64,000 nucleotides of DNA from Lumbricus rubellus (Eukaryota; Annelida; Clitellata; Crassiclitellata; Lumbricidae), in assembly GCA_945859605.1 (NCBI GenBank), contig OX243821.1, forward strand, positions 20,365,713-20,429,712, read 5' to 3'. The translations under genes and the position numbers were made by a program. The notes beneath the pieces were generated by a model. That model did not search any database. It worked only from the letters and a program-made list of their open reading frames with translations, and had not been told where the DNA came from. Positions 34,101 through 47,753 of this stretch are shown in pieces (the stretch's first letter is position 1; every line of letters begins with the position of its first letter).

Positions 34101-37100
34101 GTCGCTTCTTCTCAATGTGGCCTCTGAGAGCAGCGTGGTGATGGTGGTGTTGATTTGTCTATTTGTTTGTATATGCACCTGTTATAGCGCCCCTTCAAGC
34201 TCTCTCGCTCTCTCGCTCTCTCTCTCTCTCTCTACTCAGAGGCGCTCCCGAATGCAGAGCGGACACTGCATCGGAGTTTCATGCTGAAGCACTGAGCAAT
34301 TACGAGTGAAGAACTTGCCGAAGGTCCATCCGCGGCGAGGTGGATTCGAAGCTCGAACCTTCCGGCTCCAAGGCAATGACACAGCCACTACACCACCGCG
34401 CCCCGCATGATGGTTGTGTTGATGATCATGATGTTGATCAGAATCTCTTTCCCATGAATTTAATAGTAAGCCGTATGCTGGTTAAAAACTCGTTCCCTAT
34501 AACAAGCACACATATGCAATATATTTTCAGTATCAATATTAGCTTTGAAAGTACTTCCTGGTCGAGTTGAAGTTTATATTTGTGTAAGTCATGTTTTTTA
34601 TCAACAATCCCGCATGTGAGACTCATGTTGAGACTTGCCACGCTTCCTATACACATACAGACCGTTTAGGAACATTGTTGACCATAATTATGTGTTGGAC
34701 TTCAACAGCCACAACGTTCTTCTTCGTATAGTTATGCGGCTTTCAAAGACGGAAGGCAAGATAAGTTATTTTCTCTTCTTTTTATTGCACATGATATATA
34801 TCGGTATATCGGCTTGACACTGCAGGACTTGGAATGTGCTGCGGAAAATGTCTAATTATTTTCTTTTAAAAATTATCACTGAATTATTTATCTGTGTGTG
34901 TGCGCGTTGTGTGTGCGCGTGTTTTGTGTTTTTTGTGTATGTAAGTGCACTTGTTATAGCGCCCATTCAGGGTACTATTCAGAAGTGCTCCCGACTACAG
35001 CGCAGACACTGTATTACAGTTTCACGTCGAAGCGCTGAGCAATTGCGCAGGACTTGCCCAAGGTACTTATGTGTGTTTGTGTTGCTCCAAAGAAATTGAT
35101 ATTTCTCGTGACCCACAGTTTGGGTCGAGACCTCCACACACGCACGCACGCTCTCGCACACCCACACTATATGCCCCCACCCACACACACGCACATTATG
35201 AACTTGACAGGGACCTTTGTTCTTAACAATAATTGCATATGATTGTTGTGTAAGACAAAAACAAAGACTATGCTTTAGAGACAATCTAAATCAGTGGTTC
35301 CCAACCTTTTTTGACTGTAGGGCCACTTTTTCTAAGTTAAAGGACATTATGGGGCCACAATGCTAAAATTTAATTAACTAAAAGCATATAAAAATTGTTA
35401 TAATTGATTCAAAGTGGAATGTTTGATGTTTATAGACTTCAAAATAAAATAATTTGTAATAGAAATTAATTATATGTTCTATACTGTCCAAATTGTCAAT
35501 TTTTTGATATATTTTTGTTAATTCTTTGAGAGATGAGGCATGGGGGGCCATATTTTGAGGCCTCACAGGCCACTTTTGGCCCGCGGGCCACGGGTTGGGA
35601 ACCGCTGATCTAAATAAACGAGACATAACATCACTTGGACTGGCGCTAAAAGGAGAAGCTGTGAACGTGACAAATGACAATGATGCTATATTGAATGTCA
35701 CAAGGATATCAGATTTAAAAAAAGTTATTTCCGGAAGCATATAAGAGGTACTTAAGGGCCAAAAAATAAAAAAAATATCATTGTTGTGATTTTTATTGAA
35801 CTTTGGCACTGATAACAATGTGTCATCCATGAATTGATGCATTGTATGAATTTGGTTGTTGTGAGCGTGACTGTTGGAGGCCTTGGATCAGATCCAATTG
35901 AATTTGAACGTGTGCATCATTCATTCATTCATTCATTCATTAATTCACTAGTTAATTAATTAATTAATTAATTTATTTATTCATTCATTAGTTCATTCAT
36001 GCATTAATTCTAATAGAGCAGAATGAAGATTTATATGTATACGCTACCAGTCAACAGAGCCTGTAGCCTGGGTTGCTCCCTGCCTAGCACGGCCAGACCA
36101 AACCGAAACCTACATTTGAGATGGTCCCTATTGTGATTTACCAGACCCAAAGTGGCAAACCGAAGCTGGTCATTTGAGATGGTCCCTGTGGTGATTTACC
36201 AAACCCAAACCGAAACTGGTTATTTGAGATGGTCCCTGTGGTGCGGTATTAATTCTGTATCGGGTTCGGTTACACTGGATATGGCTCTGCGTCAATTGCA
36301 ATCAGTGTCGAAATATTGTTGGCTGGAGATTTGATGAGGATGTGGATCTCATGTTGCAGTATTATCGTTCAGATAGCGCTGGGGCTGGATATCATATTAA
36401 CACTCATCTGGTAACAATCACAGTATGTCTCCTAGTGTGTTTTTCTACAGTGTTTCTGTCTGTCTGTTTCTGTCTGTCTGTCTGACAGTCTGTTTGTCTG
36501 TAGTTGTCTGTCTATATGTTTACCTCTGTCTGTCTGCCTGTCTGTCTGTCTTTGTCGGACATTCTGTCTTCCATTTGTCTGTCTCTTTCCCCATGTCTCT
36601 TTTTACTTATTTTTATCTTTAGAATTATCACTTTCCATGCCTGCCTGCCATAGCTAAAAGCAATCTCCTGTATATAAGTATGTTTTTTTTAAATTTTAAT
36701 GTATGTATGTAATATGTATGCATGTATGTGTGTGTAGCTGTGTAATGTGTATGCATGAATGAATGTATGTATGTATGTATGTATGTATGTATGTATGTAT
36801 GTATGTATGTATGTATGTATGTATGTATGTATGTATGTATGTACACATGTGTCACTATGTACGTATGTATGTATGTATGTACATCTCTGTCTGTCTGCTT
36901 GTACGTATATCTGCCTGTCTCATTCACCACTTCCATATTTTTTTTTTCTAAGACATCTGTTAGTCAGAGGGGTTTCGGAAGGGGGGTATGTTAAATCTAT
37001 AACCGTTGGCAGACTTTGCTTTTTCTGATACGTTGCATGGTTCTTATATTTCTCTCTAGGTCTGAAGACTACGGACCCTCAGACTTCCGCCAGACCTTCG

Positions 37101-38726
37101 AAACATGCAGGTAATGATGTCTACAGGCTGCAATGGATGCTGCTGTAGTTTGTGGTCTGTAGAGATTTCTGTTGCAGATAAATTTGCATACTGGCCGTGC
37201 CTAATTTGCATATTCATCACTTTAATTTATATTCAGATAGATATATATTTTTTTCGATTATATATATCTGAATATAATTTAAAGTAATGACTCTGCTTTA
37301 AATTATATTTATTTATTTACTAGCAATTTGATATAGCGGCCCTTTATAGTTATCTACTCAGGAGCACTCCCAGTCCAACCCCGGTTGAATAAGACAGTCT
37401 TAAGAACTGTGAGAAATGAAGCAGAAGGACCATATTTGTCGTGGTCTTTCTTTTCTTTGCTTCCCTTTCATTTTTCCTTCGATGACAGTTCTTAGTAGTG
37501 AAACTCCTCCCAGTCTGTGCCGTATACCCACTTCTTTTATTCATGAGGGAAATGCCAGAAGATTTATTTTAGTCCAGGCTGCTTGCGTTTATATGCAGTA
37601 CAAGTGTTACTGAATGAAGTACCGTGCAATTAAATATAGATGTGGGTGTGTGTGCGTGTGTATTAATAGATCCCGTTGTATATTCATGAGTATGGTGAGC
37701 AGCAACTGTGCGTGATGCACATATAAATGCACATTGATTGGGTATAGCAGTTCGTCAATCGCTTGTCTCTGAATGTGTGCTTTGTCGCTGTCAAGGCGCC
37801 CTTGTAGCGGCATGGCTGCGTTACGGCGCCATAGAAATTGTCATCATTATTATTATTTATTATTATAGGAACTCCGCCACGGGGCAACCTGTGCCAGTCC
37901 CAAGCCTGGAAAAAGGAGGAGGGTTGGTTGGTAGGGTGCAGATACTACCAGCCGTAAAAAGAAAAACACGACAGAAATCAATCGCATGACTTCACACACA
38001 CAGCACAGGAGAAGAGTAAATGGAGAAAAACAGTGAAACTTGCGATTGACACCAACGGGTGTTGAACCCACGGACGATGATGATGATGATGATGATGATA
38101 TATTATAGCAACTTTTTTATTGCATATTGATTAGTTTTAATGCATATTCATGAGTAGGAACTGTGCATCATACATTTATAATGCATATTGATGAATGCCG
38201 ATGCATATTCATGAGTAGCAGCCTATAGGTTGTAAAAGATTAGCTGTCAACGGACTTTGTACGCTGATTTCAAATGGCCTTGAGTTCAATTTTTCCTGCC
38301 ATTTTTTCTAATACAGCAAGAATCTGTGGTTGAGGTCGTATTCGTATACACGCAGTCACTGGGCAGGGAGAGTAGGGAAGGAAGGGAGGGATTAGTGGAG
38401 GGAGAGAAAGTGGTGAGAAGAGCAGGTATGTGTTGAGTAGGACTGTAGGACAGATGATGGTATAGGGAGAAACACACACGCAGAGATGTACAGGCAGACA
38501 GACACACACAGACAGACAGATAGACAGGCAGACAGACAGATAAACAGGCATACAGACACATAGACAGGCATACAGACACATAGACAGGCAAGACAGATAA
38601 ACAAGCATACAGGCATACAAACAGACAGACAGGCATACATTCATACAGGCATACAAACAGACATGCATACAAACAGACAGGCATACAAATAGACATACAT
38701 TAGGGCATACATACATACATACATAC

Positions 38727-38757
<31 letters not shown>

Positions 38758-41700
38758 CATACATACAGGCATACAAACAGACATACATTCAGGCATACAG
38801 ACAGATAGACAGGCATACAGAATGATTAGTATTATTATATGATTAGTGTTTGTATTTGATTAGTGTTTGTATTTGATTAGTGTTTCTATTTGATTAGTGT
38901 TTGTATATGATTAGTGTTTTCATATGTTTAGTGTTTGCATATGATTAGTGTTTGCATATGATTAGTGTTTGCATATGATCAGTGTTTGTATATGATTAGT
39001 GTTTGTATTTGTTTTTTTCCTAGGGCTAAACGTCGATGGTGGTTCTCCCCCACGTGCCGTTGACTTCCTCATTTCAACTCCTTCTTCCGTCAACCCAAAA
39101 CAACCCCTCGACCTGATTGGCCGGCCCTATGCTTCGTCGACTGACGTCAGACGGTGTGCCACGCCCCTTGACCCGGTTCCTGTGAATTCGGCCAAGGGTC
39201 GCCAGAAGGTCATCCAATCAGGCGATATGTAGGTCATCCAATCAGGCGATATGTAGGTCATCCAATCAGGCGATATGTAGGTCATCCAATCAGGCGATAT
39301 GTAGGTCATCCAATCAGGCGATATGTAGGTCATCCAATCAGGCGATATATAGGTCATTCAATCAGGAGCCCAGCATCAATCAATCAATCACATAAATTTA
39401 TATAGCGGCCCTTCAAGATTTCTACTCAGAGGTGCTCCCAAGGCCTGGTCAAAAAGAAAGGTCTTGAGAAGACGGTAGAAAGAGCCAGCAGACATGTAGG
39501 ACTGTGCTAGGAACAAGCTGTGCCCATGGGCGCCCGCACATAGGGGCAAGGGGGGCACTTGCCCTCCCCTGGAAAATGGACATCTATTTTTTTAAACTAT
39601 TACTTTGAGTTTTTATCAAATGTTTTTGCATTAAGGCACTAATTGTAAAAATAATACACACAGTGAAAGTAAGAAATCTATGTTTAGAAATCTCAATAAA
39701 AATAAAAATGCCTTTAATTTTCTGCCTTCCATTTTCTGGCTCTTGCTAAAAAAAATGTAGCAATGAACATAGGTTTTTAACCCTCCAGCGGACAGCCGCC
39801 GGACACCCATGCAAATATACATGTAGCCTTCTCGATTTTAACCTGGCTGTAATGCAAGCTTTCACAACCGCACAAAAATTAATTGTCAATGAATTACACT
39901 AAAACATTATGTGCAAAATTTTCAACAGGATACTGAAATTACGTTAGGAGACCTGCTTATTCTCCAACTGATACTCGTTTTTTGTTCATTTATTCATTCA
40001 TTCATTCTATGGACATATAAGCTTATAGCACTTATAACATCAACTATTTGATTTAAAAAAAATTTCTTTGCACTAAGGAAACTGTTGATATAAAAAAATG
40101 ATATACAATATGAAACTGAGAAATTTGCATCAAGAAACCTCTTTGAAAAATACCCATGTTCTTGATTTTCAGCTTTGCATTTTTCAACCTATTGCAACAG
40201 CAAAATTCAACGGTGACCATTGAAAAAGTTTTTGCCCCCCTGCGAAAATTTCTGCGGGCGCCCATGGCTGTGCCATCATTATCAAATTTCAGTTGTATTG
40301 TATTGTATTGTATATCAATACGAAATCGTCACTCCACTACATGTATATGAGTACTTTTGCCAATAAAGCTCCAAATTAAGACTTAACTAAAAAAATCGCT
40401 AAAAACGCCGTACTCAAAGGTTTAATTTTTCTACAGAATTTTAGGGACTAATTCACCACACCCCCCCTTCTTCACTTTCCCAAATTTTACCCAGCTGCCA
40501 AGCAGTGCCGGCGCTAGGGTGCCGGGGGCCCCCCCCAAAATAAAACTTGAGGCCCCCATACCTTGAGTTGTCATCTCAGCAAAATTTCTCATAGGCTATA
40601 ATAGGGGCCTATGCTAAGTGCTGAAAGACATAGTGTAAGACAACAATAAATGTCCCCTCCCAATTGTTGAATTTTTTGGAATTTCCACGCTGTAATTGTA
40701 GAATTTTAAGCGGTCATCTTTACAAAATTGCTCATTTTTTAATGCTGTTAGGCTAGTCATGGTTTAGGACTTCAGAGTGTCCCCTCTCCATTGTTTAAAT
40801 TTGTCCGATTTGCGTGGTTTCAGGAATCAGGATAGAACCGTCATGAAAGGTATAATTACCAGCTACATTTGAGGCCCCTTGCAAACTTAAGATCAGACAC
40901 GTAGGCTACCATGGACATCTGGAACCTTACACAGGGTTTAATGTTTGGGCCTCACGCAGGTTTTATTTTGGAGCCTCATCCAATTAGCAATTACAATAAG
41001 TTAAAATTTATAAATGTTGTTTGAGAAAGTGGATGAAACTGCCTGAGTTAGTTTAAATGGCTTTACTTACGTCCAAAATCAGTGTGGCCGGTATTACGTT
41101 TGAATTAGGTCTGCTGTGGCAGTGCCGTATGGTTAGTTGGGGCCTCAAATAAATGCGCCGGTTTAAGAAATATACAGTCACAAATAGGCATAATGACCAG
41201 TTAAATTTGGGGGCCCCCTGGGGGCCCCTTCAAACTCGGGGCCCCCCCCCAAATGGGGGGCGTGGGGGGTGCTAGCGCCGGCACTGCTGCCAAGTAATCT
41301 AGGCCTACATTTAGTGGAACGACTGCAAGTGAAAATGCCATACCCATCCGTTTCACTGTTAAGCATATATTATGTGGCCCCAGTGCTTAAGATTTTGTTT
41401 ACGAAATTGAATATGATGTTTTCAATCTCCACAGGGAAGTTTTTTACTTTGCATAAATAACTATTCACTAGTCTGCCTTCAAAAATATGATTAGTTTAAT
41501 GCATTTGTTATGTAAACAAGATGTGAAATTTTCGTCCTTGATTTTTTCATCCAAAAACTTGTACAGCGACATTGGATAAGAAGTTTCCAGTTCTGTGTAT
41601 AATAGGTCCTTGCTCAGACACCGTAGGCATCCAGGGCTCGCCACTTGTGGAAAAATACCACTTGCTTGCAATTTAAAAGACATTTAAAGCCTGCCCTCCC

Positions 41701-44700
41701 TGTGCATATATACATACATACAAACATGCACACATAATTACATGCATACATTATAATTGTTGGGACATGAAAAAGATTGGTTGATTCCAACTTTCACCCG
41801 AGATGGCTTAGAGCAGTTCGTTTTCTGTCTTTGTCTTCATAATCCATGTTTTTGTCTGCTAAAAATTGATTACTGGAACTCTCTCTTGGTTGGCCTTCCT
41901 AAGGTTCGACTCTCTCCCCCCACCCACCCAGTCTGTTCTAAATGCAGCTGCCAGACTAATAGCTCAACTTCCTTACTACTCCCACGTGTTTGATCTTCTT
42001 CACTGGTTCCCACTCACTGCTTATATCCTGATCAAGGTTCTCACTTTAATTCGCCGGTCTTGCTCTGACTTAGCACCCAATTATCTCATCCGCCTGCTGA
42101 CTTCAGCATTCTCTTAGTCCACTACACTCACGTGACAGACATGATCTTCTTGTCTCTGTGCGAGCAAGGACTGCTCTGGCCAAAACTTGACCTTTTGTCT
42201 TCATTGGTCCTGCATCTTGGAATCTGCTCTCTCTCTCCATTGACATGTTCTTCGTAATATTAACTGGTACCTGAAGCAAATCTTTGCCCCTTCTCAAAAC
42301 AGCTTCCTTTTCTCTGGGTCTCTCGTACTGGGAGCGCCTCTGATTGGTACAATATAATACATTAATACATATAAACTGTGACCGTTACTTGTTGAACGAC
42401 TATAATTATTTAATTATATTTAATTATGTAAATATATGTAATTATAAAAATATATGTAATTATGGAAATATGTTGTTATGTAAATACATGTATATGTAAT
42501 TATGTAAATACATGTAATTATGTAAACATATAGTTACATAAATACATGTACGGTAATTATGTAATTATGTAAATATATGTAATTATGTAAATATATGTAA
42601 TCATGTAAACACATGCATACAATCAGTGAACAATCTCTTGTTGTTGTGATAGGAAAAAGGTTCCGACGGATCCGCGAATCGTCGGGAAGCACAAGGCGCC
42701 CTCTTCCAACACTCACTGGTATGTTCCGACGGAGTACCTTGGGCTGCCACCGTCTGGAGGTGGTGGAGGTGGTGGAGCGGCCACGGGTGGTGGCCTGCAT
42801 CATGTTGTCACGACCGATACGCCTCTGTCGTCCCTCGACCTTGACACCACCTTTTCAGACATGGTAATATATATATATAAAATTATATATATACATATAT
42901 ATATGTTTGTATGTGTGGGTGTCGCATATCTTATATGCATGTATATTCATATAAATTATCATCATCAAAAACCTTGGGCTCAATGCCGGTAGGAGTCTCT
43001 GTCTGAGTCTATCTCGTGCCATGTTGCCCAGCTTCAACCGGTCCGGTCAGCAGGTCTGCTCCATACCGTTAACATCTTGTAGCTGCTAGACCACCTTGTC
43101 CGATTGAAGAGAATCGTGGGAAAGAGACATGAAGGACAACGTGGGTCAATGCTTGTATGTGTCCCACTCTCTCTCCTCCGACTCTCCACCGGTCTGTCCT
43201 AACCGGCCTGTGCATGTCATATAAATATTACTATATATATCTGGATTGACTGACCTCCCCTTGATGCTCTGCTCCCTTTCTAGAAATCCTTCTCAGGCTT
43301 TCCTCTCTCTCATCTTAAGACAGTTTATTTGATTTGTCCACGCTGGGGCTGGGAGCGCCTCTAAGTAGTCCACTTGAAGAGGCGCTACACATATGCACTT
43401 AACGAATGAATGAATGAATATATGGGCGTGGTGGTGTAGTGGCGTTGCTCAGTGTCTTATCTTAATCTTTCTTTCGCTCTGCTCCCTGTCTAAAAGTCCT
43501 TCTCAGGCAGTCCTCTCTCTCTCTCTCTCTCTCATCTTAAGACAGTTTATTTGGCCGCGCTGGTGTTGGGAGCGCCTCTGAGTAGTCCACTTGAAGAGGC
43601 GCTATACAAATACACTACCGGGTAAAAAATGAATTAATGAATACATGAGCACGGTTTTGTAGTAGTGTTGCTCAGTGTCTTATCTTAATCTTTCTTTTTT
43701 TTGCTATATATCTGGATTGACTTCCCTTAATGCTCTGCTCCTTTCCTAAAAGTCCTTTTCACTCAGACATTTCTCTCATCTTAAGACAGTTTATTTGACC
43801 GTGCTGGGGCTGGGAGCACCTATGAGTAGTCCACTTGAAGAAGCGCCATACTATTGCACTTAATGAATGAATGAATGAATGAACGAACAAATATTTGGGT
43901 GTGGTGGTGTAGCAGCATTGTCTTATCTTGACCTTTCTTTTGAACACAGAGTGATGGTGGAGGTGGATATGGCGCCACCACCGGAGTGCACAACGATTGG
44001 TCATTAGGAGCGGTCAGTTCAGAGCTGACCGCTGACCTGCAGGGCGACGAGGTCGATGGTCAACTGCTGGTCATCGATGCGGATAAGACGAGAGAAGCGA
44101 TTGAACATTACAAGAAGAAGATTGATCGAATCATGCGCGACATCAAGGCCGAACAGCAGGTCAAGCAAGGTAAGGATTGCTGTAGTGGGGGGGGGGGGGT
44201 TTAATTGCATTAATGTATCTTACTTTGCCTTCTGCCTTCCCACACCTTGCTATGCCTTGCTATGCCTTGCTGTGCCTTGCTATGCCTTGCTGTGCCTTGC
44301 TATGCCTTGATGTGACTTGCTATGCCTTGCTGTGCCTTACCATGCCTTACCATGCCTTACCATGCTTTGCTGGCCTAAACTTGCCTTGCCTTACCGTGTG
44401 TTGATGCCTTGCCTTACTGTGCCATGCCATGCCCTGCCATGCTTAATGTCCCTTGTGATGTCTTATCGTGCCTTACTATGCCTTGCCTTGCCTTGCCCAT
44501 TGTCCATTGCCCTCGTCCATTGATGTCATTAATTTGCTGTGCTTTGTTGTGCCTTGCCGTGCCTTAATGTGCCTTGCCATCCTTACCATGCCTTGCCTTG
44601 CAATGCCTATCCAGCCTTGCCATGCCTTATCATGCCTTTGCAAGTTGCCATGCCTTGCCATCCTTACTCATCATCATCAATATCCTTAGGCTCAATGCCC

Positions 44701-47700
44701 GTAGGAGTCCGATGCCACTCTCTTTCTGAGTCTGTCTCGTGCCATGTTGCCCAGCTTCAACCGGTCCGGTCAGCAGGTCTGCTCCATACCATTAACATCT
44801 TGGAGCATCTAAACCACCTTGTCTGATTAAAGAGAATCGTGAAAAAGAGGCACGAAGGACAACGTGGGTCAATGCCCGTTGTGTCCCACGCTCTCTCCCC
44901 CGACCCTCTCCATCGGTCTGTCCTGACCGACCTGTGCATGTCTGCTTCACATCATGACACCTTGAAGCATCTGGGTAGCTATGTTACTTGTGTCGTGGTT
45001 TTGGCGGATTACAATCGTCTTGGTTTTTCACTGCCAGCGTATCGCCACCCATCTGGCAAACCTTCCTCATTTTGTCCGGGCTTAGGACCGGCACAGGGAC
45101 GTTGTTGGTTCCCTGTGGCAGAGGATGGATGCAGTTTAACGTCGTGCCCAGGACATCCTTACTATGCCATGTCTAATATTGTCTAACCAGCCTTCCCATG
45201 CCTTATCATGCCTTGCCATGCCTTATCATGCCTTGCCATGCCTTATCATGCCTTGCCATGCCTTATCATGCCTTGCCATGCCTTATCATGCCTTGCCATG
45301 CCTTATCATGCCTTGCCATGCCTTATCATGCCTTGCCATGCCTTATCATGCCTTGCCATGCCTTATCATGCCTTGCCATGCCTTATCATGCCTTGCCATG
45401 CCTTATCATGCCTTGCCATGCCTTATCATGCCTTGCCATGCCTTATCATGCCTTGCCATGCCTTATCATGCCTTGCCATGCCTTATCATGCCTTGCCATG
45501 CCTTATCATGCCTTGCCTTGCTATGCCTTACCTTGCTTGCCTGTCACCACCTACCTTGCAATGCCACACATATTACATATACCTGTATTATTTACCTGTA
45601 TTATTTACCTGAATTTACAACCATACCTGTATTATTTACCTGTGCTATTTACCTGTATTTACGACCATACCTGTATTATTTACCTGTGCTATTTACCTGT
45701 ATTTACGACAATACCTGTCTCTCCTTGTCACAGAGAACGTCAACGAATACCTGCAGCTGGCTGCTGCCGCCAATGCCGACAAGATGCAGATGGCGCGGAT
45801 AAAGACGGTGTTTGAGAAGAAGAATCAGAAGTCGACTCATTTCATCGCTGTGCTCCAGCGCAAGCTCGACCTCTACGGCAAACGACTGAAGGAGGTGGAG
45901 ACGTCCGGAGTCTGTACGACCTCCAAACAGGGGAACAGAGTCTTGAAGGACGTCGGGCATGGCATCAAGTAAATAAAAGGAGCTATATTAATTGTACATG
46001 GCATCAAGTGAATAAAAAGTAGCTATATTAATTGTACATGGTATCAAGTGAATAAAAAGGAGCTATATTAATTGTACATGGCATCAAGTAATTAAAAAGG
46101 AGCTATATTAATTGTACATGGCATCAAGTAAATAAAAGGAGCTATATTAATTGTACATGGCATCAAGTAATTAAAAGGAGCTATATTAATTGTACATGGC
46201 ATCAAGTAATTACAATGAGCTCTATATTAATTGTACATGGCATCAAGTAATTAAAAGGAGCTATATTAATTGTACATGGCATCAAGTAATGAAAAGGAGC
46301 TATATTAACTGCACATGGCATCAAGTAATAAAAGGAGCTATATTAAATGTCTGTATATGCATGTATGCATGCATACATATATGTGAACATGAATAGGTGC
46401 ATGCATACATACATACATAATTTTGTGATATGTGGCTGTGCTTGGAGCGCCTCTGAGTAGTGAAGAGCATTCTAGGTGGTGGGTCCAGCTATCTGAAGTG
46501 GCCTCCCCTGCGACTCGTCTTCTTAGTGCTTTTCGACCATGGGAGCACCTCTGAGTAGTGATCTTGAAATTGTCGCTATATAGATTTATGTGATTGATTT
46601 ATTTATTGCTTAATTATTGACTGATTGATTTGCTGTTAGATTTTTGATTGACTGACTGATTGTTGATTGATTGGTGTATTGATTGACTAATTGATTGGTT
46701 TATTGATTGATTGGATTTTTTAGTAATTTTACTGATTGATGGATGGATTGATTAATTAGTTGGTTGATTGATTGGATGATTGATTGATTGATTATTTGTA
46801 GAACGATTGTTTCTAAGCCGAAAGAGTTTGCGCATCTCCTTCGCAACAAGTTCGGCAGCGCGGACAACATCAGTGGAGTCGGTAAGCATCGTTACCATGG
46901 TGACAGGCTGCTATTACGCCACCTGATGTATTAAGGCGAAAATATCCGTTTTTCGCATTAGACAGAGACAGATCTCGAAGTCTTAATATTTATGATAATT
47001 GTGTTTTTGTTTACAAAGAAGGGGCCTAAACTTTGGACCAATCATCCTGATATTTTTACCATGACTTTCTTTGACGTCAGCGTATGGAAACTTAATCAGT
47101 CCATTACCAACAAGTATCTGACTAATGTTTTACTTTGTCCTCACTCGGCTTCCTCCCACCGTCCATTTCGTTCATCCAACAGATTTGACCTCTTGGTTCC
47201 TCGGTCTAGAACTGCTATGGCTCAGTCTCGATCATTTGTCTCAATTGGTCCTTCTTTTTGGAATGTACTTTCTCCTTCTGTTCGCTCTACGCTTCTTTCT
47301 GGTAGTCTCTCCTCTGCTTTGTCTCTTCTCAAAACTTGTTTCTTCTCGCGGGCCTTGCGCACTGGGAGCGCCTCTGAACGGTTTACCCTACTAGAGGCGC
47401 TTTATAAATGTTTAAATACAATACAATACAAAAGTCGTTTCTTTTCGAGGCCAATATCACATATGATGATCAAGGGTTTAGCAAAAAAATGTTGCTTATG
47501 GTTATAGCTCTGACTTTAAAAGTTTTTTTTGATGAATATTTTTCTGTGAATGTTTTTGAAGAAGCCGTTGAGAATGGTCAACATTCGGAGGAGAATCTAC
47601 CGTTGACCGTTCGACGAGGGAGCATCACCCTACCATCGCAGTCAGTTACGGTTCATGTTTATGTTATTATTACACACACACGCACACACACACACACACA

Positions 47701-47719
47701 TATATATATAATGTATATA

Positions 47720-47753
<34 letters not shown>

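Larger units (their letters stand above)
31051..37059 (+). other. TMCC intron 1, distal part
   Basis: Filled with TG repeats (31108-31140), SINEs, a hAT element, microsatellites and a ~48-bp repeat at 36110-36245 (GATGGTCCCTGTGGTGATTT). No additional exon was supported. Confidence 0.5.

Noticed and set aside
36755..37028. Long Met-Tyr-Val-Cys frames (also 6250-6750, 61412-62047, 63241-63903)
   Set aside because: Translation of TATG/CATA repeats on both strands.
41775..42117. A host gene suggested by [16 protein letters not shown] peptides
   Set aside because: Reverse-transcriptase C-terminus of a LINE, spread over shifted frames.
42613..42867. An 84-codon frame beginning at 42613
   Set aside because: Wrong frame; the frame giving [14 protein letters not shown] joins exons 3 and 5 in phase.
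45164..45815. Open frames over 200 codons in all three + frames
   Set aside because: The 20-bp satellite has no stop in any frame; only the last part overlaps real TMCC exon 6 in one frame.
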